From contig CALUPP010000110.1 in the NCBI GenBank assembly GCA_944322685.1, positions 1-33,342 of the forward strand: a DNA stretch of 33,342 bases, read 5' to 3'. Position 1 is the stretch's first letter, and the number at the start of each line of letters is the position of its first letter. Below the pieces are notes generated by a model. It saw only the letters and a program-made list of their open reading frames with translations, did no database searches and was not told the DNA's origin. This document shows, piece after piece, positions 6,942 through 14,852 of this stretch. A program made the translations under genes and the position numbers. The stretch comes from Candidatus Gastranaerophilales bacterium. GTDB lineage: Bacteria > Cyanobacteriota > Vampirovibrionia > Gastranaerophilales > Gastranaerophilaceae.

Positions 6942-8579
6942 ATGATTAATGCGCTGAGAAATTACTTGTCGGAGAAAAATCTCGATTTTCTCCTGATAAA
7001 CACTACGGACGAGTTCCTTGTCGAGTACAATGAGCTCACAAACTGCTCAAGATATTACGTAACGGGCTTTTCCGGCTCTACCGGAGATGCCCTGTTGTCG
7101 GCGCATGGGCTCTGGCAGTTCGTGGACGGGCGATATCACGAGCAGGCGGACAACGAGGTCGACCATGGCACAACGACTGTTGTAAAATTGCAGCTCGGGG
7201 AAAGTTTTCTTGAAAAAATGGTTGAATTAATCCCGGAAAATGCCCTATTGGGCGTGGTTGCGAAGAAAATTTCCCTGAATTTTTACAAATTGCTAAAAAA
7301 GAAGTGCGCTGTGAAAAAAATCAAGATAAAAGCCCTTGATTTTGATCCGGTTGAAAAATTTGTTGAGCTAAAAACAACGGAAAGCAAAGAACCGGCTCGA
7401 AAAATCGACCTTGAAATTGCAGGGGTAAGCGCGGATGAAAAGTTTTTGAAAATTTCAAAAAAATTGCGCAAAAAACAGGTTTATCTTGAAACAAATCTTG
7501 AAAATATCGCATATTTTACAAATTTGAGGCAGTATAAAACGCCTTATAGCTCGGTTTTTAAGGCAAAAATGGCGATTTATAAAGAAAAAGCGGTAATTTT
7601 TACGGACGAACAAGCAGAACACCCCGGAGAATACTTTGAAATCCGCCCGATGAAAGATTTTTTGGAATTTCTGCCCCCAAAATTTGAAGCTTTGTATGTG
7701 CCGTCGACTATTAATTTGGCGGATTTTCGGCTGATTAAACGAAATGCCGTCCCGCTGCGAAAAAACAGGATTGCGTTGATGAAATCCATCAAAAACGAGG
7801 CCGAAATCGCTCATTTTAAAAAGAATTTTGAGCGAACGGACAGGGTCGTGGAAAAAATCAGCGGCATGATTGCCCAAAATGATGATTTGACCGAGGCACA
7901 GCTCGCGAAGGCGGTCGAAAAAGGCTATCTTGAGCAGGGAGCGCGCCAGTTGAGCTTTAAAACAATCCTCGCTGCGGGTGCAAATTCCTCTATTATTCAT
8001 TATTCGCACCCGTCTAAAGAGGTTGCGGTGAAAACCGGCGATTTTGTGCTGCTCGACTGCGGGGGGCACTTTGAGGGCGGCTATTCGACCGATATCACCC
8101 GGACTTTCATAAAAGGCGAGCCGAATGAGCTCCAAAAACGCGTTTATACAACGGTTTTGCGGATGTTTTTGAACGCATACCATCACAAAGTTACATCAAG
8201 GACAACGGGCGCAACGCTTGACAGAATTGCCCGAAAAATCGCGAAAAAATCCGGACTTTTGGACGAGGGGTTTAATTTTAATCACGGCCTCGGGCATGGT
8301 GTCGGCATAAATGTTCATGAAATGCCTCCGTCAATCTCAAGCGGTGCAGCTGGCAAAAAATTTCTCAAAGAAAACATGGTTTTCACGATTGAACCCGGGC
8401 TTTATAAAGCGGGATTTGGCGGGGTTCGGCTCGAAAATACGGTTTATTTAACCAAAAAAGAGGGCAATTTTGTTATACAATCGCTCTCAAAGATGAAATT
8501 TGAGCCAAAGTGCATTGATGAGCGCCTTTTGAACGAGCAAGAGCTAAAATGGCTCAAAGAATGGCAGGAGGAGCGATGA
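6942..8579 (+). CDS. Xaa-Pro aminopeptidase, M24 family (APP1-like)
   Basis: This metallopeptidase removes an N-terminal residue preceding proline. The first 300 residues form creatinase-type N domains (RYYVTGFSGSTGDALL and FVDGRYHEQAD resemble the APP1 signatures). The pita-bread catalytic domain has all five metal-ligand positions: D372 and D384 in LLDCGGHFEGGYSTDITRTF, H452 in NHGLGHGVG, E484 in TIEPGLY and E498 in GGVRLENTVYL, plus the proton-shuttle H459. The two Asp ligands are 12 apart rather than 11 as in E. coli PepP, a one-residue insertion. At 545 aa it is nearer to eukaryotic-type APP1 than to PepP (about 440). No signal peptide, so cytoplasmic. The stop overlaps the start of the next gene by four bases (ATGA), which suggests translational coupling. 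Confidence 0.92.
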   Translation: MINALRNYLSEKNLDFLLINTTDEFLVEYNELTNCSRYYVTGFSGSTGDALLSAHGLWQFVDGRYHEQADNEVDHGTTTVVKLQLGESFLEKMVELIPENALLGVVAKKISLNFYKLLKKKCAVKKIKIKALDFDPVEKFVELKTTESKEPARKIDLEIAGVSADEKFLKISKKLRKKQVYLETNLENIAYFTNLRQYKTPYSSVFKAKMAIYKEKAVIFTDEQAEHPGEYFEIRPMKDFLEFLPPKFEALYVPSTINLADFRLIKRNAVPLRKNRIALMKSIKNEAEIAHFKKNFERTDRVVEKISGMIAQNDDLTEAQLAKAVEKGYLEQGARQLSFKTILAAGANSSIIHYSHPSKEVAVKTGDFVLLDCGGHFEGGYSTDITRTFIKGEPNELQKRVYTTVLRMFLNAYHHKVTSRTTGATLDRIARKIAKKSGLLDEGFNFNHGLGHGVGINVHEMPPSISSGAAGKKFLKENMVFTIEPGLYKAGFGGVRLENTVYLTKKEGNFVIQSLSKMKFEPKCIDERLLNEQELKWLKEWQEER

Positions 8580-8962
8580 TTCGGCTAAATGTTGCAAGAA
8601 TCGGAAAATATTCCAGGATAGATTACCAAAAAGTATCGAACAAGAATTTCGATTTTGCAAAGAATTTTACTAAAGAGGTAATAAAAACAATTCCGCCTCA
8701 AACCGCGCAGGAGCTTGAAATAACGGTTGAAGATAAGCCGATTCGGCGTTTTTTGCGCAAAATGGTTGAGATGAGCATTGATGATATGAAGCTGAAATTC
8801 AATATTTTGATGAAAAAAGGGGCTTCAGATGCTGAAACAACCTCAATCGACGGATTTTTAACGGGAGAAGAATTCAACAAGCTTTCAAAAGGTGCTAAAA
8901 CTTCGCAGAAAAACGGATTTCGGGCAGAAATCATCTCTGCTTTGGAAAAATTAAGAAAATAA
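8576..8962 (+). CDS. Uncharacterised 128-aa protein coupled to the aminopeptidase gene
   Basis: The family is not recognised. The protein is soluble, Lys-rich and mostly helical in appearance, with no signal peptide, membrane segment or Cys pair. It begins MIRLNVARIGKYSRIDYQKV, has a middle section KPIRRFLRKMVEMSIDDMKL, and ends with a basic helix ALEKLRK. The start at 8576 was chosen because AGGAGG lies 4-9 bases upstream and the ATG overlaps the preceding TGA. An ATG at 8549 in the same frame would lie inside the aminopeptidase gene and lacks such a site. The following rRNA methyltransferase starts 9 bases after its stop, so all three genes probably form one transcript. A translation-linked role would be a guess. 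Confidence 0.75.
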   Translation: MIRLNVARIGKYSRIDYQKVSNKNFDFAKNFTKEVIKTIPPQTAQELEITVEDKPIRRFLRKMVEMSIDDMKLKFNILMKKGASDAETTSIDGFLTGEEFNKLSKGAKTSQKNGFRAEIISALEKLRK

Positions 8963-8971
8963 AGGTTCAAA

Positions 8972-9724
8972 ATGAAAAAAATCGAAAGCCTTTCAAACAA
9001 TGAAATAAAAGAAACCGCAAAATTGGCGCAAAAAAAGTTCAGAAATGCACTCGGGCTTTTTCTGATTGAGGGTTATAAGCCGATTTTTGAGGCTTTTGGC
9101 GAGGGTGTCGAGATAAAATCTGTTTACACGACAGAAGAAAATCTCGAAAAATTCGATTTTTTAAAAGAAAAAATAACCATAGTAACCGAGCCGATTTTGG
9201 AGAAAATTTCGACGACGGAAAGCGTGCCGGAGGCCGTTGCTGTCGGTTTTCAGCGAAAATATGACATAAACTGCTTAAAGGACAAAAAACGCCTTGCTTT
9301 GCTTGAAAATATCAAGGATGCGGGCAACCTCGGCACAATTTTAAGGAGCGCGGCCGCTTTCGGGTTTGAGGGAGTGGTGCTTGCGGGCGATACAATTGAT
9401 ATTTACAACCCGAAAGTCGTGCGTTCTGCGGTGGGCGGGCTTTTTAAGCTTCCGGTTGTGAAAGTTAAATCGGTGAAAGAGGCAAAATTTGACGGCTTTA
9501 GCTGCATAGCTTCGGTTGTGAACGTGAAAAATGCGAAAAATCCCGAAGAAATCGATTATTCGGTGCCGTTTGTGCTCATGCTCGGCTCGGAGGCGGACGG
9601 TTTGACGCAAGAAGCGGTGGAAATGGCGGATATTTTGACGACAATCCCGATTTCTGAAAAAACCGAGTCGCTAAACCTGAGCTGCGCCGCGTCGATTTTG
9701 TTTTATATCTCTAAAAGGAGCTGA
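8972..9724 (+). CDS. TrmH/SpoU (SPOUT) family rRNA 2'-O-methyltransferase, RlmB-like
   Basis: The 250-aa protein has an N-terminal RNA-binding L30e-like substrate domain (about 1-100, NALGLFLIEGYKPIFEAF). A SPOUT knot domain follows with motif 1 NIKDAGNLGTILRSAAAFG (about 113-131), motif 2 VLMLGSEADGL (about 201-211) and motif 3 IPISEKTESLNLSCAASILF (about 225-244). These form the SAM-binding knot with the motif 1 arginine and the motif 3 Glu/Ser/Leu/Asn residues. Such enzymes methylate the 2'-OH of a ribose in 23S rRNA or tRNA; RlmB-type G2251 methylation is plausible but the target is not certain. It ends the aminopeptidase operon. Its last 14 bases overlap the 3' end of the convergent gspF-like gene. 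Confidence 0.88.
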   Translation: MKKIESLSNNEIKETAKLAQKKFRNALGLFLIEGYKPIFEAFGEGVEIKSVYTTEENLEKFDFLKEKITIVTEPILEKISTTESVPEAVAVGFQRKYDINCLKDKKRLALLENIKDAGNLGTILRSAAAFGFEGVVLAGDTIDIYNPKVVRSAVGGLFKLPVVKVKSVKEAKFDGFSCIASVVNVKNAKNPEEIDYSVPFVLMLGSEADGLTQEAVEMADILTTIPISEKTESLNLSCAASILFYISKRS

Positions 9725-10727
9725 AAAGGCTTCCGTAGAAATTTGAATAAAAACTGACCGCAATATATCCCACCATCACGCCAATAACGAGAATTGAGAG
9801 CGGATTCATCAGATTTATCAAAATATCCAGCGCTTCTTGCAGTTTTCTTTCGCTATCCTGCGCAATTGAGCGGAAAGATTTGCCAAGTGTGCCGGTTTTT
9901 TCGCCTGTTGCAATTTTTGAAATCATCGCTGCGTCAAAAATTCCAGCAGCTGCGTACGCTGAGGTAATTGAGCCCCCGTTTTCAAGAATTTTTTGGGTTT
10001 TGGCGATACCGGCGGTCATTTTGCTTGTTTTTAACAAAGGAGCGGCCATAGCCGTTGATTCTGTGACCGTTACGCCCGCATCGTATGACGCGCTCATTAC
10101 GGAAAAGAAATTTCCGAAAAAATATTGCTTAAAAATTTTTGCAAAAAACGTGTGACGGCACAAAAAGTCCAGAAAAGCGCGTTTTGCGCGGCCGTTTTTT
10201 AAAAAAACGATAAAAAACCCAAAAATCAGCGCATAAACAGCAAGTATTTTCACAAAAGCGCCGATTGCAAGCACCGTAAGCGATGCAGGACAAATTCCGC
10301 CCGAAAACATGACCGAAAAAACCTTGAAAAAGAAGAATTTGCAAAAAAGCAAAACCCCGAGCGCAAACAAAAAAAGCAAAACAGGATAAATCATTGAGGA
10401 AATTAGCCGGCTTTTAAGGTTTTGGGCTCTTTTTATCTCCTCTATGACCTTTTTGAGGACATCTTCGAGTTTTCCGGCCCCGTCACCCGCTTTGACGAGC
10501 AGAGCGTATTGCACGCCGAGGATTTGTTTGTATTTTTGCATAATTTGGCCGAACGGTGTGCCGTTTTGGATTTCTATGCGGATGCAGGCGGCGATTGCAT
10601 TCAGGTTTTTGCTGCCGGTTGACGATTCTATTGAAGAAAACGCATCTGCGTACGAAAAACCCGCTTCATAGAGCGAAAGCAGCGACGAATAAAATTCCCT
10701 TTTTTCTGAAAGGCTCAGTTCGTGCAT
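9711..10727 (-). CDS. Type II secretion / type IV pilus inner-membrane platform protein (GspF/PilC family)
   Basis: The 338-aa protein carries two T2SF cytoplasmic helical domains (about 5-105 and 190-290). Three membrane segments are visible: LISSMIYPVLLFLFALGVLLF, a second with SLTVLAIGAFVKILAVYALI, and a C-terminal LSILVIGVMVGYIAVSFY. The phrases LSLYEAGFSYADAFSSIE and LVKAGDGAGKLEDVLKKV are the usual F-protein signatures (L..G..l..al, ..GE..G.L...L). It would sit under the pilus or pseudopilus and work with an assembly ATPase, but no gspE/pilB, pilin or secretin gene is nearby, so it is an orphan here. The start is the ATG at 10727, one base after the scpB stop. A TTG at 10763 would overlap scpB and was rejected. 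It is slightly shorter than the usual 400 aa. Confidence 0.85.
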   Translation of the reverse strand: MHELSLSEKREFYSSLLSLYEAGFSYADAFSSIESSTGSKNLNAIAACIRIEIQNGTPFGQIMQKYKQILGVQYALLVKAGDGAGKLEDVLKKVIEEIKRAQNLKSRLISSMIYPVLLFLFALGVLLFCKFFFFKVFSVMFSGGICPASLTVLAIGAFVKILAVYALIFGFFIVFLKNGRAKRAFLDFLCRHTFFAKIFKQYFFGNFFSVMSASYDAGVTVTESTAMAAPLLKTSKMTAGIAKTQKILENGGSITSAYAAAGIFDAAMISKIATGEKTGTLGKSFRSIAQDSERKLQEALDILINLMNPLSILVIGVMVGYIAVSFYSNFYGSLFSSF

Positions 10728-10728
10728 T

Positions 10729-11244
10729 TTAATCCGATTCTTTCGCCTGTTTTTCAAGTTCAATGATTTTTGCGAGCGATTTTGCGTCGCCTTTGAGTTT
10801 GAAGTATTCTGCGAATTTCGGAGTGGTTTTCAGGTTGAAAGAACGGCCGTTTTTGTCGCGCGTTCGGGAAATAAGCCCCATTTTCAGGAGTTCTGCGACG
10901 TGTTCATAGGCATTTGAGCGCAATTCTTTGAGTTGTGATTGCCTGATGGGCTCTTTGAGCGCAATAATCGTAAGGGTTTTCAGCACGGGCGGCTTCAAAT
11001 CCACAGGGCAGAGCTGCTCGACAATGTCCATGAATTCTTCTTTTACCTGTAAAATATAACCGTTTTCATCGTCGATTTCCAACGCACCTTCGCGCGCAGA
11101 ATAGTCCATGATTAGCTCAAGAAGCGCTTCTTCGATTTTTTCTTCGTCTTCTTTGAGGATTTCGGCTATATCCTTAATCTCCAGCGCCTGCGCTGTTATA
11201 AATAAAACAGCCTCTATTCGTGCTTTTAAAGATGTATTATCCAT
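10729..11244 (-). CDS. scpB: Segregation and condensation protein B
   Basis: ScpB is a winged-helix partner of ScpA and SMC in the bacterial condensin complex that organises and separates chromosomes. The 171-aa protein begins MDNTSLKARIEAVLFITAQA, the usual opening. It carries the first winged helix (to about 75), then VDLKPPVLKTLTIIALKEPIRQSQLKELRS and LLKMGLISRTRDKNGRSFNLKTTPKFAEYF (second winged helix, about 80-150), and an acidic/basic tail. Length is normal. The ATG at 11244 has no Shine-Dalgarno site but lies just after a candidate promoter. A TTG at 11283 would extend it by 13 unrelated residues. The gspF-like gene follows after a single base. scpA is not in the window. Confidence 0.92.
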   Translation of the reverse strand: MDNTSLKARIEAVLFITAQALEIKDIAEILKEDEEKIEEALLELIMDYSAREGALEIDDENGYILQVKEEFMDIVEQLCPVDLKPPVLKTLTIIALKEPIRQSQLKELRSNAYEHVAELLKMGLISRTRDKNGRSFNLKTTPKFAEYFKLKGDAKSLAKIIELEKQAKESD

Positions 11245-11253
11245 TGTAAAAAT

Positions 11254-11283
11254 ATAATACCAAATTCGCGTCTTTTCGGGCAA
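11254..11283 (-). promoter_or_regulatory. Candidate promoter giving a near-leaderless scpB mRNA
   Basis: On the minus strand TTGCCC (11278-11283) and TATTAT (11254-11259) are 18 bases apart. Transcription would start within a few bases of the ATG at 11244. The -35 match is only 4 of 6. Confidence 0.3.
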
Positions 11284-11287
11284 ATTG

Positions 11288-13147
11288 TTAAGATTCAGCG
11301 TCCTTGAAGTTGTCCTCCGGGCGTTTTACCTCGACAAAAGGCGTATCTTTGTGCATTTTTATCCTTGAAATTCTTCTTCCGTCGACGTCGAGAACCGTGT
11401 AGGTGATGTTTTTGTCTTCAACAACGTCAAAAACCTCGGGTTCTCGGCCCAAAAGCCCAAAAACGTACCCGCCGATTGTCTGAAAATCCTCGTTCGGGAT
11501 ATCAAGGTCGTATTTTTCGTTTATATCGTCAATGCTCATCTTGCAGGACACATTGAGCGTGTTGTCGTCAATTTTTATGACTTCCGGGGTTTCAACTTTG
11601 TCGAATTCGTCATAAATTTCGCCGACAATTTCCTCCAGAATGTCTTCAATCGTTACAATTCCCGCAACTCCGCCGTGTTCATCCACAACAGCCGCAATCT
11701 GGTTCTTTGAAGATGTAAAATCGCTCAAAAGGTCGGAAATAAACTTGTTTTCCGGCACAATAAGTATATCTCTTGCGAGCGATTCGATTGAAAAATTCTC
11801 GCTTATTCCGCCGTTTTTGAAAAATTTGAGCACATCTTTTGCGTTTATTACGCCGATGAGGTCATCCGGATTGTCTTTGTAAATAGGAATTCGCGTATGG
11901 CCCGAAGAAATAATCATATCGGCCAAATCGTTGATATTTTCTTCCGTGCTGATAAGAAAAATGTCCGTTCTGGGCACCATAATCTCTTTTACGACGGTAT
12001 TTGCGAATCCGTAGAAATTCGAAAGCATTTTCGCCTCGTTGCAGTCGATTGCGCCGATATCAATGCCTTCTGCGATGATTTTTCCGAATTTTTCTTCCCA
12101 GTTGTCCTCTGCGTCGTGCGCCTGGAGCTCAATTGTAATATGAGTAACGTTTTTGAGCCGTTTTTTGATGTTTCTTTCGAGCATATCGGCGATGTCGTCG
12201 GCGTCTTTCATCTGGGTTTCGGGGTCAACTTCGATTGTCATGTTGATAATCAGCCCTGATGAGCCCAAATCAATGGTTTTCAGCTCAACAACATCCGTAA
12301 TCCCGTGAATGTCGCCCGCAACCTCGCGAATGGTTTCTTCTACGCGCGGTTCTGCGGATTGAACGGTCAAAGAATTGACATTATGTTTTAAAAGGTAAAT
12401 CGCAAGAATCAAAAGGATAAAACCGATGATTATAGAGGCGATTGCGTCCGGAACATAGGCCGTTTCGGGCGGCATAACGAATTTTGCCAGCGAAAGTGCG
12501 ATAAACGCAACCACAACACCCGTCAGCGCCGCAACATCTTCATACCAGACGAATTTTGTTGTCGGGCTTTTGGTTTTTCTGATATATTTTAGCGAAATAA
12601 AGAACGATTTAAACGGATTTTTCTCCTCAATCTCCGCTTCGTGCAAAACCGCCTTTGACGCGCTTGCAACTGCCCATGCTTCGAACAAAATGCTGCAAAC
12701 CAGCGCAACTGCGATATATGGATAGTTGTTTAGCAAATCGGAATGGTCATGAACGTTAAAAAACTTATCAAAACCGCTGTAAAAAGCGATAAACGTACCG
12801 CCGAGCATCAATATCGACGCAAACATCGCCCAAATATTGGCCTCAAGCCCGTATCCGAACGGATGAGCGTTGTCAGCCGGTCGTGAGCCGCGTTTTATGC
12901 CCACGTAAAGGCAAACGCTGTTGAACGAATCAACTCCCGAGTGAATTGCTTCTGAAAGCATTGCGGAGGAATGCGAAAAGAAGAAACAAATCAATTTTAC
13001 GAGCGCGATTCCGATATTTGCGATAAAAGCTCTTATAACCGCAAGGGTTCTTGATTTTTCCTCATCAATCTGCGAACAAAATTCTTCAGCTTGTTTTAAA
13101 TTATCAGGGTTTTCGACTTTTTCTTCCGTAATCCTGTCTGATGACAT
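11288..13147 (-). CDS. Cation diffusion facilitator fused to CBS pair and CorC/HlyC domain
   Basis: This single 619-aa frame joins parts normally found apart. Residues about 32-265 form a CDF transporter resembling the SLC30A9/ZnT9 branch: HSGVDSFN (H69, D73), HPFGYG (95-100) and YEDVAALTG (E203, D204) carry the likely metal ligands, with about six membrane segments. Residues 265-345 look like the CDF cytoplasmic domain. Residues 386-512 form a CBS pair beginning VVKEIMVPRTDIFLIS and ending VVDEHGGVAGIVTIEDILEEIVGEIYDE, the classic CorC/HlyC/CNNM signature. Residues 522-610 match the CorC_HlyC domain (FQTIGGYVFGLLGREPE). It should export Zn, Mn or a similar cation, with the CBS part sensing nucleotide or metal. 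AAGGA before the ATG at 13147 fixes the start; the frame extends upstream without family similarity. Confidence 0.88.
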   Translation of the reverse strand: MSSDRITEEKVENPDNLKQAEEFCSQIDEEKSRTLAVIRAFIANIGIALVKLICFFFSHSSAMLSEAIHSGVDSFNSVCLYVGIKRGSRPADNAHPFGYGLEANIWAMFASILMLGGTFIAFYSGFDKFFNVHDHSDLLNNYPYIAVALVCSILFEAWAVASASKAVLHEAEIEEKNPFKSFFISLKYIRKTKSPTTKFVWYEDVAALTGVVVAFIALSLAKFVMPPETAYVPDAIASIIIGFILLILAIYLLKHNVNSLTVQSAEPRVEETIREVAGDIHGITDVVELKTIDLGSSGLIINMTIEVDPETQMKDADDIADMLERNIKKRLKNVTHITIELQAHDAEDNWEEKFGKIIAEGIDIGAIDCNEAKMLSNFYGFANTVVKEIMVPRTDIFLISTEENINDLADMIISSGHTRIPIYKDNPDDLIGVINAKDVLKFFKNGGISENFSIESLARDILIVPENKFISDLLSDFTSSKNQIAAVVDEHGGVAGIVTIEDILEEIVGEIYDEFDKVETPEVIKIDDNTLNVSCKMSIDDINEKYDLDIPNEDFQTIGGYVFGLLGREPEVFDVVEDKNITYTVLDVDGRRISRIKMHKDTPFVEVKRPEDNFKDAES

Positions 13148-13343
13148 ATTTTTCCTTATATTTTTACCTTTCAATAATAATATTATAATATCAAAATATA
13201 AAGAATATGCAATTGGGGATGTTTTTATCCTTTTTAACGGGTTGGTATTAAGAATTATTAATTGTACTATGTACAATTGTTCAATAATTTGTTATAATAA
13301 AAGCTCATTCACAAAAATGTGATAAATTATGGGGGAAAGAGCC

Positions 13344-13490
13344 TTGAAAATTGCACAAATTAACACTGCCGATTTAAGTTTATTCAAAAAAAACCTGTTT
13401 AAAAAAAATGAAATGAACGATTGCCCGACCTGCCGAAAGGGTTCTCCGCTCAAAGAGCTCAAATGTGATACTTTTCAGCTTTTTAAATAA
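13344..13490 (+). CDS. Small 48-aa protein with CPTC motif, TTG start
   Basis: The frame reads MKIAQINTADLSLFKKN, then a Lys/Asn stretch, DCPTCRKGSPLKELKCD and a short hydrophobic end FQLFK. The CPTC pair and a third Cys at 41 could bind a metal or form a redox pair. GGGGGA stands 7 bases before the TTG at 13344, so TTG is preferred. An in-frame ATG at 13329 overlaps that site and has none of its own. The MKI..IN opening is reminiscent of other short proteins in what may be this lineage (compare the protein at 28259). A TATAAT box occurs upstream (near 13294) and a hairpin terminator follows 11 bases after the stop. Function is unknown. Its boundaries, ribosome binding site and terminator make a real gene likely. 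Confidence 0.55.
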   Translation: MKIAQINTADLSLFKKNLFKKNEMNDCPTCRKGSPLKELKCDTFQLFK

Positions 13491-13501
13491 GTGATAAAAA
13501 T

Positions 13502-13547
13502 AAAAAGCCTATAACTGCATAAAATTCAAAGTTTTGAGCGGCTTTTT
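13502..13547. terminator. Bidirectional terminator between the small CPTC gene and the transglutaminase-like gene
   Basis: AAAAAGCC (13502-13509) pairs with GGCTTTTT (13540-13547), with an inner AAAA/TTTT pairing. T tracts follow in both directions, so it can end both convergent genes. Confidence 0.65.
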
Positions 13548-13558
13548 GCGGCCGAAAA

Positions 13559-14749
13559 TCAAATTATTTGAAATCCGATATCTTTGATTTGAACCCAATC
13601 GCCCGCGGCAAGTTTTGTTTCCTCCAAAACCTCTTTGCCGTTGATTTTGATGCCTGTTGATAAAGGTTTTACAACATAACCGTCAACTGCCGGTAAAAAT
13701 TCGCCCAAACTCGTTTTAACGGGTGCTTTATATTTCAGGCTTCTGTATATTATCCCGGCTGCGCTGTTGTTATCCAGATATTTGGGGACTAATTTGTCCG
13801 CATTTTTTGTGTCGGATATTTTGTAATAAAATGTGCGTGGATCAAGGTTTTTTGACGTATTGGAAATATTGAAAATATTGCCGTGCATCGCATCAAAAAG
13901 ATATTTGCTGCCGTTTTTGGTAATTATTTCATTCCAGGCATGGCCGCCGGTCGAATAAGTCCCTTGAACAAATCTCGCAGCCAATCCAATCTCATCGCCG
14001 AGCAATTTGGTCAACAATGCGCGATGTCTGCACATTCCGGCTCCGCTGTTCATAATTTCGCCCAGAAAAACCTCTTTTGTTTCAAAATTATGCATATTTG
14101 CGGTCAATTTTTCCGTTGCCGCATTATTTTTGCTGACAGAAAAAACTTCGTCCACAAATTTCATCATTTCGTCCATTTTTTGGCTTTCTGTCAAATTTTT
14201 GCCCGATATTCTGTTTTTAAAGGCTTGAATTGTCTGATTTAGGATTTTGTCGGCGTTTTTGTCTATGATTACGATTTCTTGATTTCCGCTGCTGAATCTT
14301 GAGATATTTTGGCCCGATTCGTTAAATTTTGCGTGCGGCCCGCAGTACCTAAAGCCGTCTGCAAAGTGCTCATGTTCCGAAATTATCTCTTTTGTGTACT
14401 TGTTGCTCTGCTCAATTGCTTCTTTTGTCACAGGATGGGTGCCCTGGGGGTTCATGCGCGGGAGCGTGTATTCACCGGTCTTTACATGATGCAGAAAGTT
14501 CAAATCCTGCGATTTTGCGCTGCGCAATGTTGTTGTAATTTCGCCGTTTGAATGAAATCTGAATAAATACTCTCTTGTTCCGCTCTGGTTGTATAAATTC
14601 AGGGTTCTGGCTCTTTTTGACAAAAAATCAACAACATCATGTGCCCCGGTTTTGATTGAATTTGTCACATTTGTCCCGGCAGTTTTTGCTGCCGCAGGTG
14701 AAATATTAAAAATTTTATGCAAACTCTGAGCGCCGATTCTTGCGAACAT
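13559..14749 (-). CDS. Transglutaminase-like (EDR1-type) protein
   Basis: The 396-aa protein has a papain-like transglutaminase core at about 235-290: GMCRHRALLTKLLGDEIGLAARF (Cys240), STGGHAWNEI (His270) and YLFDAMHG (Asp286) form an intact Cys-His-Asp triad. The CRHRALL...GGHAWNE pattern is that of the EDR1/transglutaminase-like superfamily, whose bacterial members may be peptidases or transamidases; the substrate is unknown. Residues 1-230 are of no recognised family and contain KTGEYTLPRMNPQGTHPVTKEA. The tail (about 350-396, TGIKINGKEVLEETKLAAGDWVQI) resembles a small beta domain. The ATG at 14749 is preceded by AAAGG; the frame extends to 14923 into fliI but without similarity. It follows the fli operon on the same strand after about 100 bases and may be read with it. 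Confidence 0.75.
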   Translation of the reverse strand: MFARIGAQSLHKIFNISPAAAKTAGTNVTNSIKTGAHDVVDFLSKRARTLNLYNQSGTREYLFRFHSNGEITTTLRSAKSQDLNFLHHVKTGEYTLPRMNPQGTHPVTKEAIEQSNKYTKEIISEHEHFADGFRYCGPHAKFNESGQNISRFSSGNQEIVIIDKNADKILNQTIQAFKNRISGKNLTESQKMDEMMKFVDEVFSVSKNNAATEKLTANMHNFETKEVFLGEIMNSGAGMCRHRALLTKLLGDEIGLAARFVQGTYSTGGHAWNEIITKNGSKYLFDAMHGNIFNISNTSKNLDPRTFYYKISDTKNADKLVPKYLDNNSAAGIIYRSLKYKAPVKTSLGEFLPAVDGYVVKPLSTGIKINGKEVLEETKLAAGDWVQIKDIGFQII

Positions 14750-14852
14750 AAAAACCTTTGAAAATCTAACCTTATTTATATAAAGTATTTTTTCGGACAA
14801 AAATTGCTTTTTTGCCCCAAAAATCGGGTCATATTTGATTTTTAGGGTCAAA

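Noticed and set aside
7455-8186. 243-aa minus-strand open frame
   Set aside because: Antisense to the aminopeptidase, whose catalytic residues are intact. No start signal or motif.
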